A DNA stretch of 5,841 bases from an uncultured Clostridia bacterium (GCA_944372565.1 CALVZR010000043.1:1-5841); one strand, 5' to 3'; counted from the stretch's first letter, positions 1 through 5,051 are shown. The notes: generated by a model from the letters alone, not told the origin. A program made the numbers and translations.

Positions 1-38
1 GGTTCGCACCGAACTCCCCGAAAACAGGGGGGCGCATT

Positions 39-55
39 GTGAGTTCGCTTCTCAT
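39..55 (+). repeat. Inverted fragment of the tRNA-Gly T-arm
   Basis: This 17-nt stretch reads, on the plus strand, as a complete tRNA T-arm: stem GTGAG, loop TTCGCTT, stem CTCAT. It matches the T-arm of the intact tRNA-Gly at 110-126 (opposite strand) at 16 of 17 positions. No acceptor, D-arm or anticodon arm accompanies it, so it is a fragment and not a gene. A further tRNA-like scrap lies at the window edge: the minus strand of 5-16 reads GAGTTCGGTGCG, identical to the minus strand of 255-266. Confidence 0.55.
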
Positions 56-61
56 CCGCAA

Positions 62-92
62 GCAAAAAAAGAAGGCGGATGAAAAATCCGCC
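62..92 (-). terminator. Intrinsic terminator of the tRNA-Gly transcript
   Basis: A perfect 7-bp stem, GGCGGAT (74-80) with ATCCGCC (86-92), encloses a 5-nt loop. Read on the minus strand it is followed by a T-rich tract, TTCTTTTTTT (complement of 64-73). It starts 6 nt beyond the encoded CCA end of the tRNA gene, so it should end that transcript. On the plus strand the hairpin is followed only by TTTT, so it may work weakly in that direction. A third copy of the arm (53-59) could pair with 74-80 instead. Confidence 0.8.
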
Positions 93-98
93 TTTTCG

Positions 99-172
99 TG
101 GAGCAGGTGATGAGAATCGAACTCACAACCACAGCTTGGGAAGCTGTTGTTTTGCCACTAAACTACACCTGC
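99..172 (-). tRNA. tRNA-Gly (anticodon CCC)
   Basis: The minus strand folds into a full cloverleaf of 74 nt. The acceptor stem is GCAGGTG/CACCTGC (7 perfect pairs). The D-arm has stem GTTT/AAAC with GG in the loop. The anticodon arm is ACAGC-TTCCCAA-GCTGT, followed by a 4-nt variable loop and a T-arm GTGAG-TTCGATT-CTCAT. Discriminator U and a genomically encoded CCA (complement of 99-101) complete it. The anticodon is CCC (complement of 138-140), so it reads the glycine codon GGG. A probable promoter lies at 342-370 and an intrinsic terminator directly downstream. The primary transcript would also include the degenerate tRNA-like sequence at 178-310. Confidence 0.95.
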
Positions 173-177
173 GAATT

Positions 178-310
178 GGTGATGAGAATTTGCCTTTCCC
201 GCGCCGTCGCTTTGTTCGGGGAAAAACGACGGCGGCAAGAGCGAGCCTGCGGCCCGCACCGAACTCACAACCACGGCTTGCCTGTTGTTTTGCCGCGAAA
301 CGACGTCTGC
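178..310 (-). pseudogene. Degenerate tRNA-Gly copy split in the T-loop
   Basis: Plus-strand 260-310 aligns to the intact tRNA at 118-172: the first 15 nt are identical, and about 29 of the next 36 aligned positions match, with a 4-nt gap in the anticodon arm. The missing part of the tRNA 3' end appears separately as an exact 12-nt match at 178-189 (equal to 106-117). The two pieces join exactly where T-loop sequence is contiguous in the intact gene, so the copy seems interrupted by about 70 nt (190-259). The insert contains a hairpin, GCCGTCG (203-209) with CGACGGC (227-233), plus outer pairs TGCC/GGCA (191-194, 234-237). The lost anticodon bases and unpaired acceptor arm argue against a working tRNA. 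The alignment is by eye. Confidence 0.6.
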
Positions 311-341
311 AAAACCCGTTCTTTTTCCGCTTGCGTACCCT

Positions 342-370
342 ATTATAGCACGTTGCGGCGGAAAAGTAAA
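342..370 (-). promoter_or_regulatory. Probable promoter of the tRNA-Gly transcript
   Basis: On the minus strand a perfect -10 box TATAAT (complement of 342-347) lies 17 nt downstream of a weak -35 box TTTACT (complement of 365-370, 4 of 6 matches). Transcription would start near 335 and run through the degenerate copy into tRNA-Gly. It diverges from the plus-strand promoter at 390-419. Confidence 0.6.
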
Positions 371-389
371 TAAAAAGAACGAAAAATAT

Positions 390-419
390 TTGTCAACTTT
401 CCCATTTTTATGATATAAT
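390..419 (+). promoter_or_regulatory. Sigma-A-type promoter for the SPFH gene
   Basis: The -35 box TTGTCA (390-395, 5 of 6) and a perfect -10 box TATAAT (414-419) are separated by 18 nt. The -10 is preceded by TG at 411-412, an extended -10 motif. Transcription would begin near 426, giving a 5' untranslated region of about 60 nt. I saw no sigma-W-type signature (AAC and CGTA at suitable spacing), although the B. subtilis relative ydjI is in the sigma-W regulon. Confidence 0.75.
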
Positions 420-487
420 ACTTCCGTAAACGGAAAATTGCGTTTCAACGCAGTGTATATTTTTTCCGGAAACGGGGAGGAAAGATT

Positions 488-1555
488 ATGGCATTGTTTC
501 TTAAAGTAATCGAATGGAGCGACGATACAAAGGACCGCATCGTCTATAAGTATCCGTTAAAAAACGCGGGGAGGGAAGTCAACCAGAAGAGTAAGCTCGT
601 CGTGCGCGAATCGCAGGAAGCGATTTTCGTGCACAAGGGGCAGATCTGCGATATCTTCCCCGCGGGTACATACGACCTCAATACCGATATTTTCCCCATC
701 CTTTCCAAACTGGCGGGATGGAAATACGGGTTTCAGACGCCCATCACGCTGGACATTTACTATGTGAACGTAAAGCAGTTCACGGGCATCAAATGGGGCA
801 CGGCGAATCCCATCATGATGCGCGATCCCGATTTCGGCATGGTGCGCGTGAAGGGCTACGGCTCGTTCGCCTTCAAGGTGCACGACGCGGGCGTGTTCCT
901 GCGCGAACTTTTCGGCACAAATTCCTCGTTTGAAACGGGGGATATCACGGACTGGCTCAAAACCATGCTGATCTCCGCCCTGACGGACGCCATCGGGGAG
1001 AGCAAGATCTCCGCGCTCGACCTCGCGGGCAACACGCTGGAATTCAACGAGATCGTAAAGCACAGCATCCAGGATAAATTCAAATCCATCGGGCTGCTGC
1101 TCACCAATCTGTTCATCGAAAACATGTCCGTGCCCGAAGAGGTGGAAAAAGCCATCGACGAGCGCAGCAAGCTCGGCATTCTGGGCGACAAGACGGACGT
1201 TCTGCTGAAGATTTCCGCCGCGGAGGCGATGAAGGACGCCGCCAAAAACGAAGGCATGGGCGGCGCGTTCGTCGGCGCGGGCATGGGCATCGGCGCGGGC
1301 GCGGGACTGGGCTCTGTGTTCGGCGAGGCGTTCCGCAGCGCGCAGCAGCCTGCCGCTCCTGCCGCAAACAACGCCGGCGCGGGCGCGGCGGCGGGCGGTG
1401 CGGTCTGCCCCAAATGCGGCGCGCAGGTGAGCGCGAAGGCGAAGTTCTGTCCCGAATGCGGGGAAAAGCTCGCGGCGAAAAAGTTCTGCCCCGAGTGCGG
1501 CGCGGAAGTGAAGGCTTCCGCCAAGTTCTGCCCCGAATGCGGCAATAAGTTCTGA
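488..1555 (+). CDS. SPFH-domain protein with C-terminal zinc ribbons (YdjI-like)
   Basis: The 355-residue product belongs to the stomatin/prohibitin/flotillin-like family of the COG4260 type (virion core protein-like), to which B. subtilis YdjI belongs. The N-terminal SPFH part shows the family pattern: IEWSDDTKDRIVYKYP (8-23), LVVRESQEAIFVHKG (37-51), PAGTYDLNT (58-66), WGTANPIMMRDPDF (103-116). A helical segment (about 215-255) leads to a Gly/Ala-rich linker (256-306). Four CxxCG knuckles follow at C307/C310, C321/C324, C334/C337 and C348/C351, enough for two zinc-binding ribbons. No signal peptide or membrane helix is visible, so membrane association would need a partner. The start is supported by GGGGAGG at 474-480, 7 nt before the ATG. 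The gene probably shares a transcript with the DUF1858 gene 29 nt downstream. In B. subtilis YdjI recruits PspA to the membrane; the same role here is inference. Confidence 0.88.
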   Translation: MALFLKVIEWSDDTKDRIVYKYPLKNAGREVNQKSKLVVRESQEAIFVHKGQICDIFPAGTYDLNTDIFPILSKLAGWKYGFQTPITLDIYYVNVKQFTGIKWGTANPIMMRDPDFGMVRVKGYGSFAFKVHDAGVFLRELFGTNSSFETGDITDWLKTMLISALTDAIGESKISALDLAGNTLEFNEIVKHSIQDKFKSIGLLLTNLFIENMSVPEEVEKAIDERSKLGILGDKTDVLLKISAAEAMKDAAKNEGMGGAFVGAGMGIGAGAGLGSVFGEAFRSAQQPAAPAANNAGAGAAAGGAVCPKCGAQVSAKAKFCPECGEKLAAKKFCPECGAEVKASAKFCPECGNKF

Positions 1556-1584
1556 AAATAAAAAATCATAAGGAGTAAACGGTT

Positions 1585-1782
1585 ATGGCGAATAAAATCA
1601 CTGCGGATACGAAGATTTTCGACGCGCTCGAAATCAACCCCAAGGCGGGGGAGATTTTAATGAACTACGGCATGCACTGCCTCGGCTGCGCGCTCGCGCA
1701 CGGCGAAACGGTGGGCGAAGCCGCCGACGTTCACGGCGCGGACCTCGAAAAGATGCTCGAAGAACTCAACGACGTGAAATAA
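1585..1782 (+). CDS. DUF1858 small redox-disulfide domain protein
   Basis: This 65-residue protein is a complete stand-alone DUF1858 domain, the family also called hybrid cluster protein-associated redox disulfide domain. Diagnostic is the segment GMHCLGCALAHGETVGEAA (29-47), holding the CxxC pair C32/C35. The N-terminal part (ITADTKIFDALEINPKAGEIL) and the C-terminal helix after HGADLEKML are also typical. The CxxC pair is thought to form a redox-active disulfide or bind a ligand; its partner here is unknown and no hybrid cluster protein gene is in view. AAGGAG at 1570-1575 lies 9 nt before the ATG. The 29-nt gap from the SPFH gene has no terminator and a terminator follows directly, so the two genes probably form one operon. 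Confidence 0.88.
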   Translation: MANKITADTKIFDALEINPKAGEILMNYGMHCLGCALAHGETVGEAADVHGADLEKMLEELNDVK

Positions 1783-1791
1783 ACGTCGCAG

Positions 1792-1823
1792 AAAAGCGCG
1801 GCGGCGGTTGCCGCCGCGCTTTT
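1792..1823 (+). terminator. Intrinsic terminator of the SPFH-DUF1858 unit
   Basis: A perfect 14-bp inverted repeat, 1792-1805 with 1810-1823, encloses the tetraloop GGTT. The stem is very GC-rich (GCGCGGCGGC core) and its 3' arm ends in TTTT (1820-1823). The matching AAAA on the 5' side makes it symmetrical, so it may also stop minus-strand transcription. It begins 10 nt after the DUF1858 stop codon. Confidence 0.9.
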
Positions 1824-1879
1824 CGTTCCAATGCCGCGCGGGCGCGCGGAAAAATGCGGGAAATGTTTGTAAACGCGTC

Positions 1880-1898
1880 CCCGTATAATGAATACGGG
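1880..1898 (+). promoter_or_regulatory. -10 box inside an inverted repeat before the zinc-ribbon gene
   Basis: A perfect TATAAT (1884-1889) lies within a perfect 7-bp inverted repeat, CCCGTAT (1880-1886) and ATACGGG (1892-1898), with a 5-nt spacer. No convincing -35 box is at the right distance: TTGTAA at 1867-1872 is only 11 nt away. The repeat could be an operator over the -10. In read-through RNA it would be a hairpin masking the GGGAG ribosome binding site at 1896-1900. Promoter function is plausible, since a terminator separates this gene from the one before. Confidence 0.45.
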
Positions 1899-1908
1899 AG
1901 ATAAATCG

Positions 1909-3009
1909 ATGGAACAGATGACGGGGAAAGCCGCGGAATACGAAGAGCCGCGGGACGTGGAAACCGAATACGAAAAATGCGAAGCCTGCGGGTCGAACAT
2001 GAAATACGACCCGAAGAGCAACATGCTCTACTGCGAGCACTGCGGCACAAAACGCTCCCTCGGGGAGGAGGAACAGGCTGCCGAACTCGCCATTGAAGAC
2101 GCGCTGCGCGCCGCGGAAGAAAACGGCTGGGCGGAAACCACGGTGTTCCGCTGCGAGAACTGCGGCGCGAAGGTCGCCCTCGCGAAGGGGGAGATCGCCA
2201 CGAGCTGTCCGTTCTGCGGCACGGCGCAGGTGGTGGAGCTCGACGAGATGGCGGGGCTTAAACCGAACGCCGTTCTGCCCTTCCGCCTCACCGCGGAAGA
2301 CTCCAACGAGGCGTGCAAAAAGTGGGCGAAAAAGAAAATCTACGCGCCCCGCGCCTTCAAGAAAAACCTCAAGGCGGAGAATATGCACGGCGTGTATATC
2401 CCGTGTTTCACGTTCGACAGCCGCACGTCCTCGCGCTATTACGGGCGCATCGGCAAGCGGCACACCCGCACGGTGGGCTCGGGCAAGAACCGCCGCACGG
2501 AAACCTATATCGTGTGGCGCAACATCAGCGGTTTTTACGATCACGCCTTCGACGACGTGACCGTTACCGCCGGCTCGAAAGTCACGCAGAAGGATCTCGG
2601 CAAAATGGCGCCCTTCGACAGCAACAATTCCAAAGCGTACGACGGCAAGTATCTGCTCGGCTTTTCCTCTTATTGCTACGAAAAGGACATCGTGCAGTGC
2701 TGGAGCGAGGCGAAGGGCACGATGGACGCCGCGCTCAGGCAGATGATCCTTTCGCAGTATTCGTACGACCTCGTCGATTACCTCAACGTGAGCACCACGC
2801 ACGCGGACGTAACGTATAAATACGTGCTGCTGCCCGTTTACGCGGGGCATTTCGGGTTCAAAAAGAAGAATTACAACTTTTTCGTGAACGGCACCAACGG
2901 AAAGGTGACGGGCAAAACCCCCGTGGCAATCTGGAAAGTCGCGCTCACGGTGCTCGCCGCCGCTGCCGCCCTCGTGGGGCTGGCGTATCTCGTGATGCAG
3001 TTCGCATAA
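1909..3009 (+). CDS. Double zinc-ribbon protein with C-terminal membrane helix (YdjG-like)
   Basis: This is a TFIIB-type zinc ribbon-containing bacterial protein of 366 residues. Two zinc ribbons lie near the N-terminus: C24/C27 with C42/C45 (CEACG, CEHCG) and C82/C85 with C100/C103 (CENCG, CPFCG), separated by an acidic Ala/Glu-rich helix (about 52-75). A large central region (105-335) rich in aromatic residues follows (VYIPCFTFDS, LLPVYAGHFGF). A single hydrophobic helix of about 22 residues (342-364) sits at the extreme C-terminus, implying a tail-anchored protein with its ribbons in the cytoplasm. Despite the zinc ribbons it is unlikely to be a transcription factor. I chose ATG 1909, preceded by GGGAG at 1896-1900; the in-frame ATG at 1888 has no ribosome binding site and lies inside the TATAAT box. 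Architecture resembles B. subtilis YdjG, whose locus also encodes an SPFH protein like the one at 488-1555. Its biochemical function is not established. Confidence 0.82.
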   Translation: MEQMTGKAAEYEEPRDVETEYEKCEACGSNMKYDPKSNMLYCEHCGTKRSLGEEEQAAELAIEDALRAAEENGWAETTVFRCENCGAKVALAKGEIATSCPFCGTAQVVELDEMAGLKPNAVLPFRLTAEDSNEACKKWAKKKIYAPRAFKKNLKAENMHGVYIPCFTFDSRTSSRYYGRIGKRHTRTVGSGKNRRTETYIVWRNISGFYDHAFDDVTVTAGSKVTQKDLGKMAPFDSNNSKAYDGKYLLGFSSYCYEKDIVQCWSEAKGTMDAALRQMILSQYSYDLVDYLNVSTTHADVTYKYVLLPVYAGHFGFKKKNYNFFVNGTNGKVTGKTPVAIWKVALTVLAAAAALVGLAYLVMQFA

Positions 3010-3012
3010 AGA

Positions 3013-3072
3013 AAAAGCCCGCGCCGCGCGGGAGGGGAGAGTGTCCCAGCGCGGCGCATATTTCGGGCTTTT
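3013..3072 (+). terminator. Long intrinsic terminator after the zinc-ribbon gene
   Basis: An outer stem AAAAGCCCG (3013-3021) with CGGGCTTTT (3064-3072) continues into an inner stem CGCCGCGC (3022-3029) with GCGCGGCG (3049-3056). A 7-nt bulge (3057-3063) lies on the 3' side, and GGGA/TCCC (3030-3033, 3044-3047) can close the tip. The arm ends in TTTT, and the A-rich start makes it potentially bidirectional. It insulates the S10 promoter 86 nt downstream. Confidence 0.85.
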
Positions 3073-3157
3073 GCCGGAATGCGGGCGCAAGATGTTGTGT
3101 GTGCCGCTTTTTCCTTGAAAAAACTTTAAAATTTAACGAAAAAAACGCGAAAAACAG

Positions 3158-3186
3158 TTGACTTCGGCTTGCAAATTTAATATAAT
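3158..3186 (+). promoter_or_regulatory. Promoter of the S10 ribosomal protein operon
   Basis: TTGACT (3158-3163, 5 of 6) and a perfect TATAAT (3181-3186) are spaced by exactly 17 nt. The upstream 3115-3157 stretch is A/T-rich with A and T tracts, like an UP element, as expected for a strong ribosomal protein promoter. Transcription should start near 3193, about 243 nt before the rpsJ start codon. Confidence 0.88.
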
Positions 3187-3192
3187 GAGTAA

Positions 3193-3435
3193 GCTGTGTA
3201 ATATGGGTTGATGCGGAAAGTTACTTAATTTCGCTTTAAACAGCGGGCGAAAAGATAATTTCCGTTGACAAATGCGGAGGCTCGACCTCTGCGACTAACT
3301 TCGGGTTTGGTGAACGCACGTCATTCGCAGCGACTTAATTTGAATTAAGTATCGGCGGATGATTTTTTTATGCACACGGATTTGACACACACGGCAAAGT
3401 TGACGAAATGTTAGGATAAAGAAAGGAGAAAAAAC
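3193..3435 (+). promoter_or_regulatory. Structured 5' leader of the S10 operon
   Basis: About 240 nt separate the predicted transcription start from rpsJ, with no credible gene. The leader contains several possible helices: TTTCGC/GCGAAA (3229-3234, 3247-3252), GCGGAGG/CCTCTGC with a 5-nt loop (3274-3280, 3286-3292), and a terminator-like hairpin (3320-3369). About 50 nt of open A-rich sequence then leads to the rpsJ ribosome binding site. In E. coli the S10 leader is where L4, encoded here by the third gene, represses its own operon. Whether this leader binds L4 cannot be told from sequence. I did not recognise a named leader motif. Confidence 0.65.
3320..3369 (+). terminator. Terminator-like attenuator hairpin in the S10 leader
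   Basis: The base stem pairs 3320-3328 (GTCATTCGC) with 3355-3363 (GCGGATGAT), 9 pairs of which two are G-U. Above a small internal loop, an upper stem pairs ACTTAATT (3333-3340) with AATTAAGT (3343-3350) perfectly. Seven T residues (3363-3369) follow at once. This is the form of an intrinsic terminator, placed 66 nt upstream of the rpsJ start inside the leader, so it must be conditional or partial. Transcription attenuation is the simplest reading. Confidence 0.7.
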
Positions 3436-3735
3436 ATGGCAAGTCAGAAAATCAGGATCAAATTGGTTTCTTACGATCACGAAATGGTGGATCAGGCTAC
3501 GGCGAGAATCGTGGAAACGATGAAGAAGGGCGGCGCGAAGATCAGCGGTCCCATCCCTCTGCCGACCGAGAAGGAAGTCATCACCATTCTGCGTTCGCCG
3601 CACAAAGACAAGGACAGCCGCGAACAGTTCGAGGTGAGAACGCACAAGCGCCTCATCGACATCTATTCGCCGAACATCAAGCTGCTCGACAGCATCCATC
3701 TGCCCGCGGGCGTGGACATCAAGATCAAATTATAA
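3436..3735 (+). CDS. rpsJ: 30S ribosomal protein S10
   Basis: S10 (uS10) is part of the 30S head and also acts as the NusE transcription antitermination factor. The 99-residue product has the signature motifs SGPIPLPTEKE (37-47), SREQFEVRTHKRLIDI (61-76) and the C-terminal LPAGVDIKIKL (89-99). It is about 3 residues shorter than the 102 residues of B. subtilis S10; the gap falls between LIDI and LPAG, where the usual NPTP..TVDALMRLD segment reads SPNIKLLDSIH. AAGGAG at 3423-3428 sits 7 nt before the ATG. It is the first gene of the operon, 41 nt from rplC. Confidence 0.97.
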   Translation: MASQKIRIKLVSYDHEMVDQATARIVETMKKGGAKISGPIPLPTEKEVITILRSPHKDKDSREQFEVRTHKRLIDIYSPNIKLLDSIHLPAGVDIKIKL

Positions 3736-3776
3736 TCGATATTATATAAGGAAAAAATCGGAGGTGAACTTTATCT

Positions 3777-4409
3777 ATGAATAAAGCAATCATTGGAAGG
3801 AAGTTGGGAATGACGCAGGTTTTCGCGCCCGACGGCAAGGTGATCCCCGTGACGGTGGTCGAAGCGGGTCCCTGCCCCGTCGTACAGGTGAAAACTTTGG
3901 AAAGAGACGGTTATACGGCTTTGAAACTCGGTTTCGACGAAACGACGGAAAAAGCCCTCAACAAGCCGCAGCTCGGCCAGTTCAAGAAGGCGGGCGTCGC
4001 GCCGCAGAAGGTGCTTAAAGAAGTCCGTTTTGAAGACGTGAGCTCCTATTCCGTCGGCCAGGCGGTCAAGTGCGACATCTTCGCCGCGGGCGACAAGGTG
4101 GACGTTTCGGGCGTGACCAAGGGCCACGGCTACACGGGCGTAATCAAGCGCTGGAACAACCACCGCCTGAAAGAAACGCACGGCGTGGGCCCCGTACACA
4201 GGGAAGTCGGTTCCATGGGCGCGAACAGCACGCCCAGCCGCGTGTTCAAAGGCAAGAAGATGCCCGGTCAGTACGGACATGAGAACGTAACCATACAGAA
4301 CCTCGAGATCGTGAAAGTGGACGTCGAGAGGAACGCGCTGCTGATCAAAGGCGCGATCCCCGGCCCCGTCAAGAGCATCGTGACGATCAAGGAAAGCGTC
4401 AAAGGTTAA
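3777..4409 (+). CDS. rplC: 50S ribosomal protein L3
   Basis: L3 (uL3) binds 23S rRNA early in assembly, and its long loop reaches towards the peptidyl transferase centre. The 210-residue product has the usual bacterial length. It starts with IIGRKLGMTQVF (5-16) and carries the conserved central block GHGYTGVIKRWN (116-127), HREVGSMG (141-148) and RVFKGKKMPGQYG (155-167). The glutamines of the E. coli GQNQTP segment, which includes the PrmB methylation site, are replaced (GANSTP, 148-153). GGAGGTG at 3760-3766 lies 10 nt before the ATG. The gene is 15 nt from rplD. Confidence 0.98.
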   Translation: MNKAIIGRKLGMTQVFAPDGKVIPVTVVEAGPCPVVQVKTLERDGYTALKLGFDETTEKALNKPQLGQFKKAGVAPQKVLKEVRFEDVSSYSVGQAVKCDIFAAGDKVDVSGVTKGHGYTGVIKRWNNHRLKETHGVGPVHREVGSMGANSTPSRVFKGKKMPGQYGHENVTIQNLEIVKVDVERNALLIKGAIPGPVKSIVTIKESVKG

Positions 4410-4424
4410 GGAGAGTGAAGAAAA

Positions 4425-5051
4425 ATGCCGAACGTAAAAGTATATAATATGTCCGCCGCGGAAGTCGGGACGTTGGAACTGAATGAAGATCTTTTCAACA
4501 TGGATTACAACGAAGCCCTCATCCACCAGGCGGTCGTGACGAGGCTGGCAAACGAAAGACAGGGCACCAAGAGCACCCTCACCCGCGCGGAAGTCCGCGG
4601 AGGCGGCGCCAAGCCCTGGAGACAGAAGGGCACGGGCCGCGCGCGCCAGGGCTCGATCAGGAGCCCGCAGTGGACCAAAGGCGGCGTGGTGTTCGCCCCC
4701 AAGTCCCGCGATTTTTCCAAGAAGATGAACATCACGGCGAAGAGGATCGCGCTCTTTTCCGCCCTTTCCCAGAAGATCAGGGACGACGAAGTGATCTTTG
4801 TGGACGAACTCAAAGTCGCCGCGCCCAAGACCAAGGAAATGGTGAAGTTCCTCGAAGCGTTCAAGTTGGATAAGAGCGTTCTCGTCGTTACCGACGAAAA
4901 AGACGAGGCCGTTTTAAGAGCGGCGTCCAACCTGCGGAAAGTGAGCACGATCTGCGTAGATCTCCTCAACACGTACGACGTGGTGAAGAACGCGAAGCTC
5001 GTGATCTCCAGAAAAGCGGCAGAGAAAATGCAGGAGGTTTACGGAGAATAA
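4425..5051 (+). CDS. rplD: 50S ribosomal protein L4
   Basis: L4 (uL4) assembles early on 23S rRNA and its extended loop lines the peptide exit tunnel. In E. coli it also represses the S10 operon by acting on the leader. The 208-residue product is full length. The tunnel loop is visible at about 46-95, with QGTKSTLTRAEVRGGGAKPW (46-65) and RQKGTGRARQGSIRSPQW (66-83); no insertion or deletion of the kind linked to macrolide resistance is apparent. AAGGAGAG at 4408-4415 overlaps the rplC stop codon. Its own stop TAA overlaps the rplW ATG by 1 nt, which suggests translational coupling. Confidence 0.98.
   Translation: MPNVKVYNMSAAEVGTLELNEDLFNMDYNEALIHQAVVTRLANERQGTKSTLTRAEVRGGGAKPWRQKGTGRARQGSIRSPQWTKGGVVFAPKSRDFSKKMNITAKRIALFSALSQKIRDDEVIFVDELKVAAPKTKEMVKFLEAFKLDKSVLVVTDEKDEAVLRAASNLRKVSTICVDLLNTYDVVKNAKLVISRKAAEKMQEVYGE

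Noticed and set aside
79..373. Overlapping open frames of about 90 codons on both strands across the tRNA region
   Set aside because: They run through the tRNA gene and its repeats, lack ribosome binding sites and have no recognisable protein features.
423..470. Small inverted repeats in the SPFH gene 5' untranslated region (TCCGTAAACGGA, TGCG-tttcaa-CGCA)
   Set aside because: The stems are only 4-5 bp, do not cover the ribosome binding site and do not resemble a known riboswitch.
856..1569. A 237-codon minus-strand frame opposite the SPFH gene
   Set aside because: Its repeated PHSGQN-like segments are the reverse reading of the zinc-ribbon repeats CPECG; it is a shadow frame.
1657..3090. 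A 477-codon open frame on the minus strand opposite the DUF1858 and zinc-ribbon genes
   Set aside because: It is a mirror of GC-rich plus-strand coding sequence: its product is rich in His, Arg, Ala and Val with no recognisable domain, and it crosses two terminators. The plus-strand genes have ribosome binding sites and clear families.
3265..3387. TTGACA boxes at 3265-3270 and 3382-3387 as extra rpsJ promoters
   Set aside because: Neither has a -10-like hexamer at 16-19 nt spacing.
3272..3414. Short leader reading frames: ATG 3272-3298 (8 codons), GTG 3310-3348 (12 codons), ATG 3370-3414 (14 codons)
   Set aside because: None has a ribosome binding site or a run of regulatory codons, so there is no support for leader-peptide attenuation.
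3731..3746. AT-rich inverted repeat TATAAT-cgat-ATTATA between rpsJ and rplC
   Set aside because: It is too weak for a terminator, there is no T-run and no -35 at the right distance; probably ordinary AT-rich intergenic sequence.
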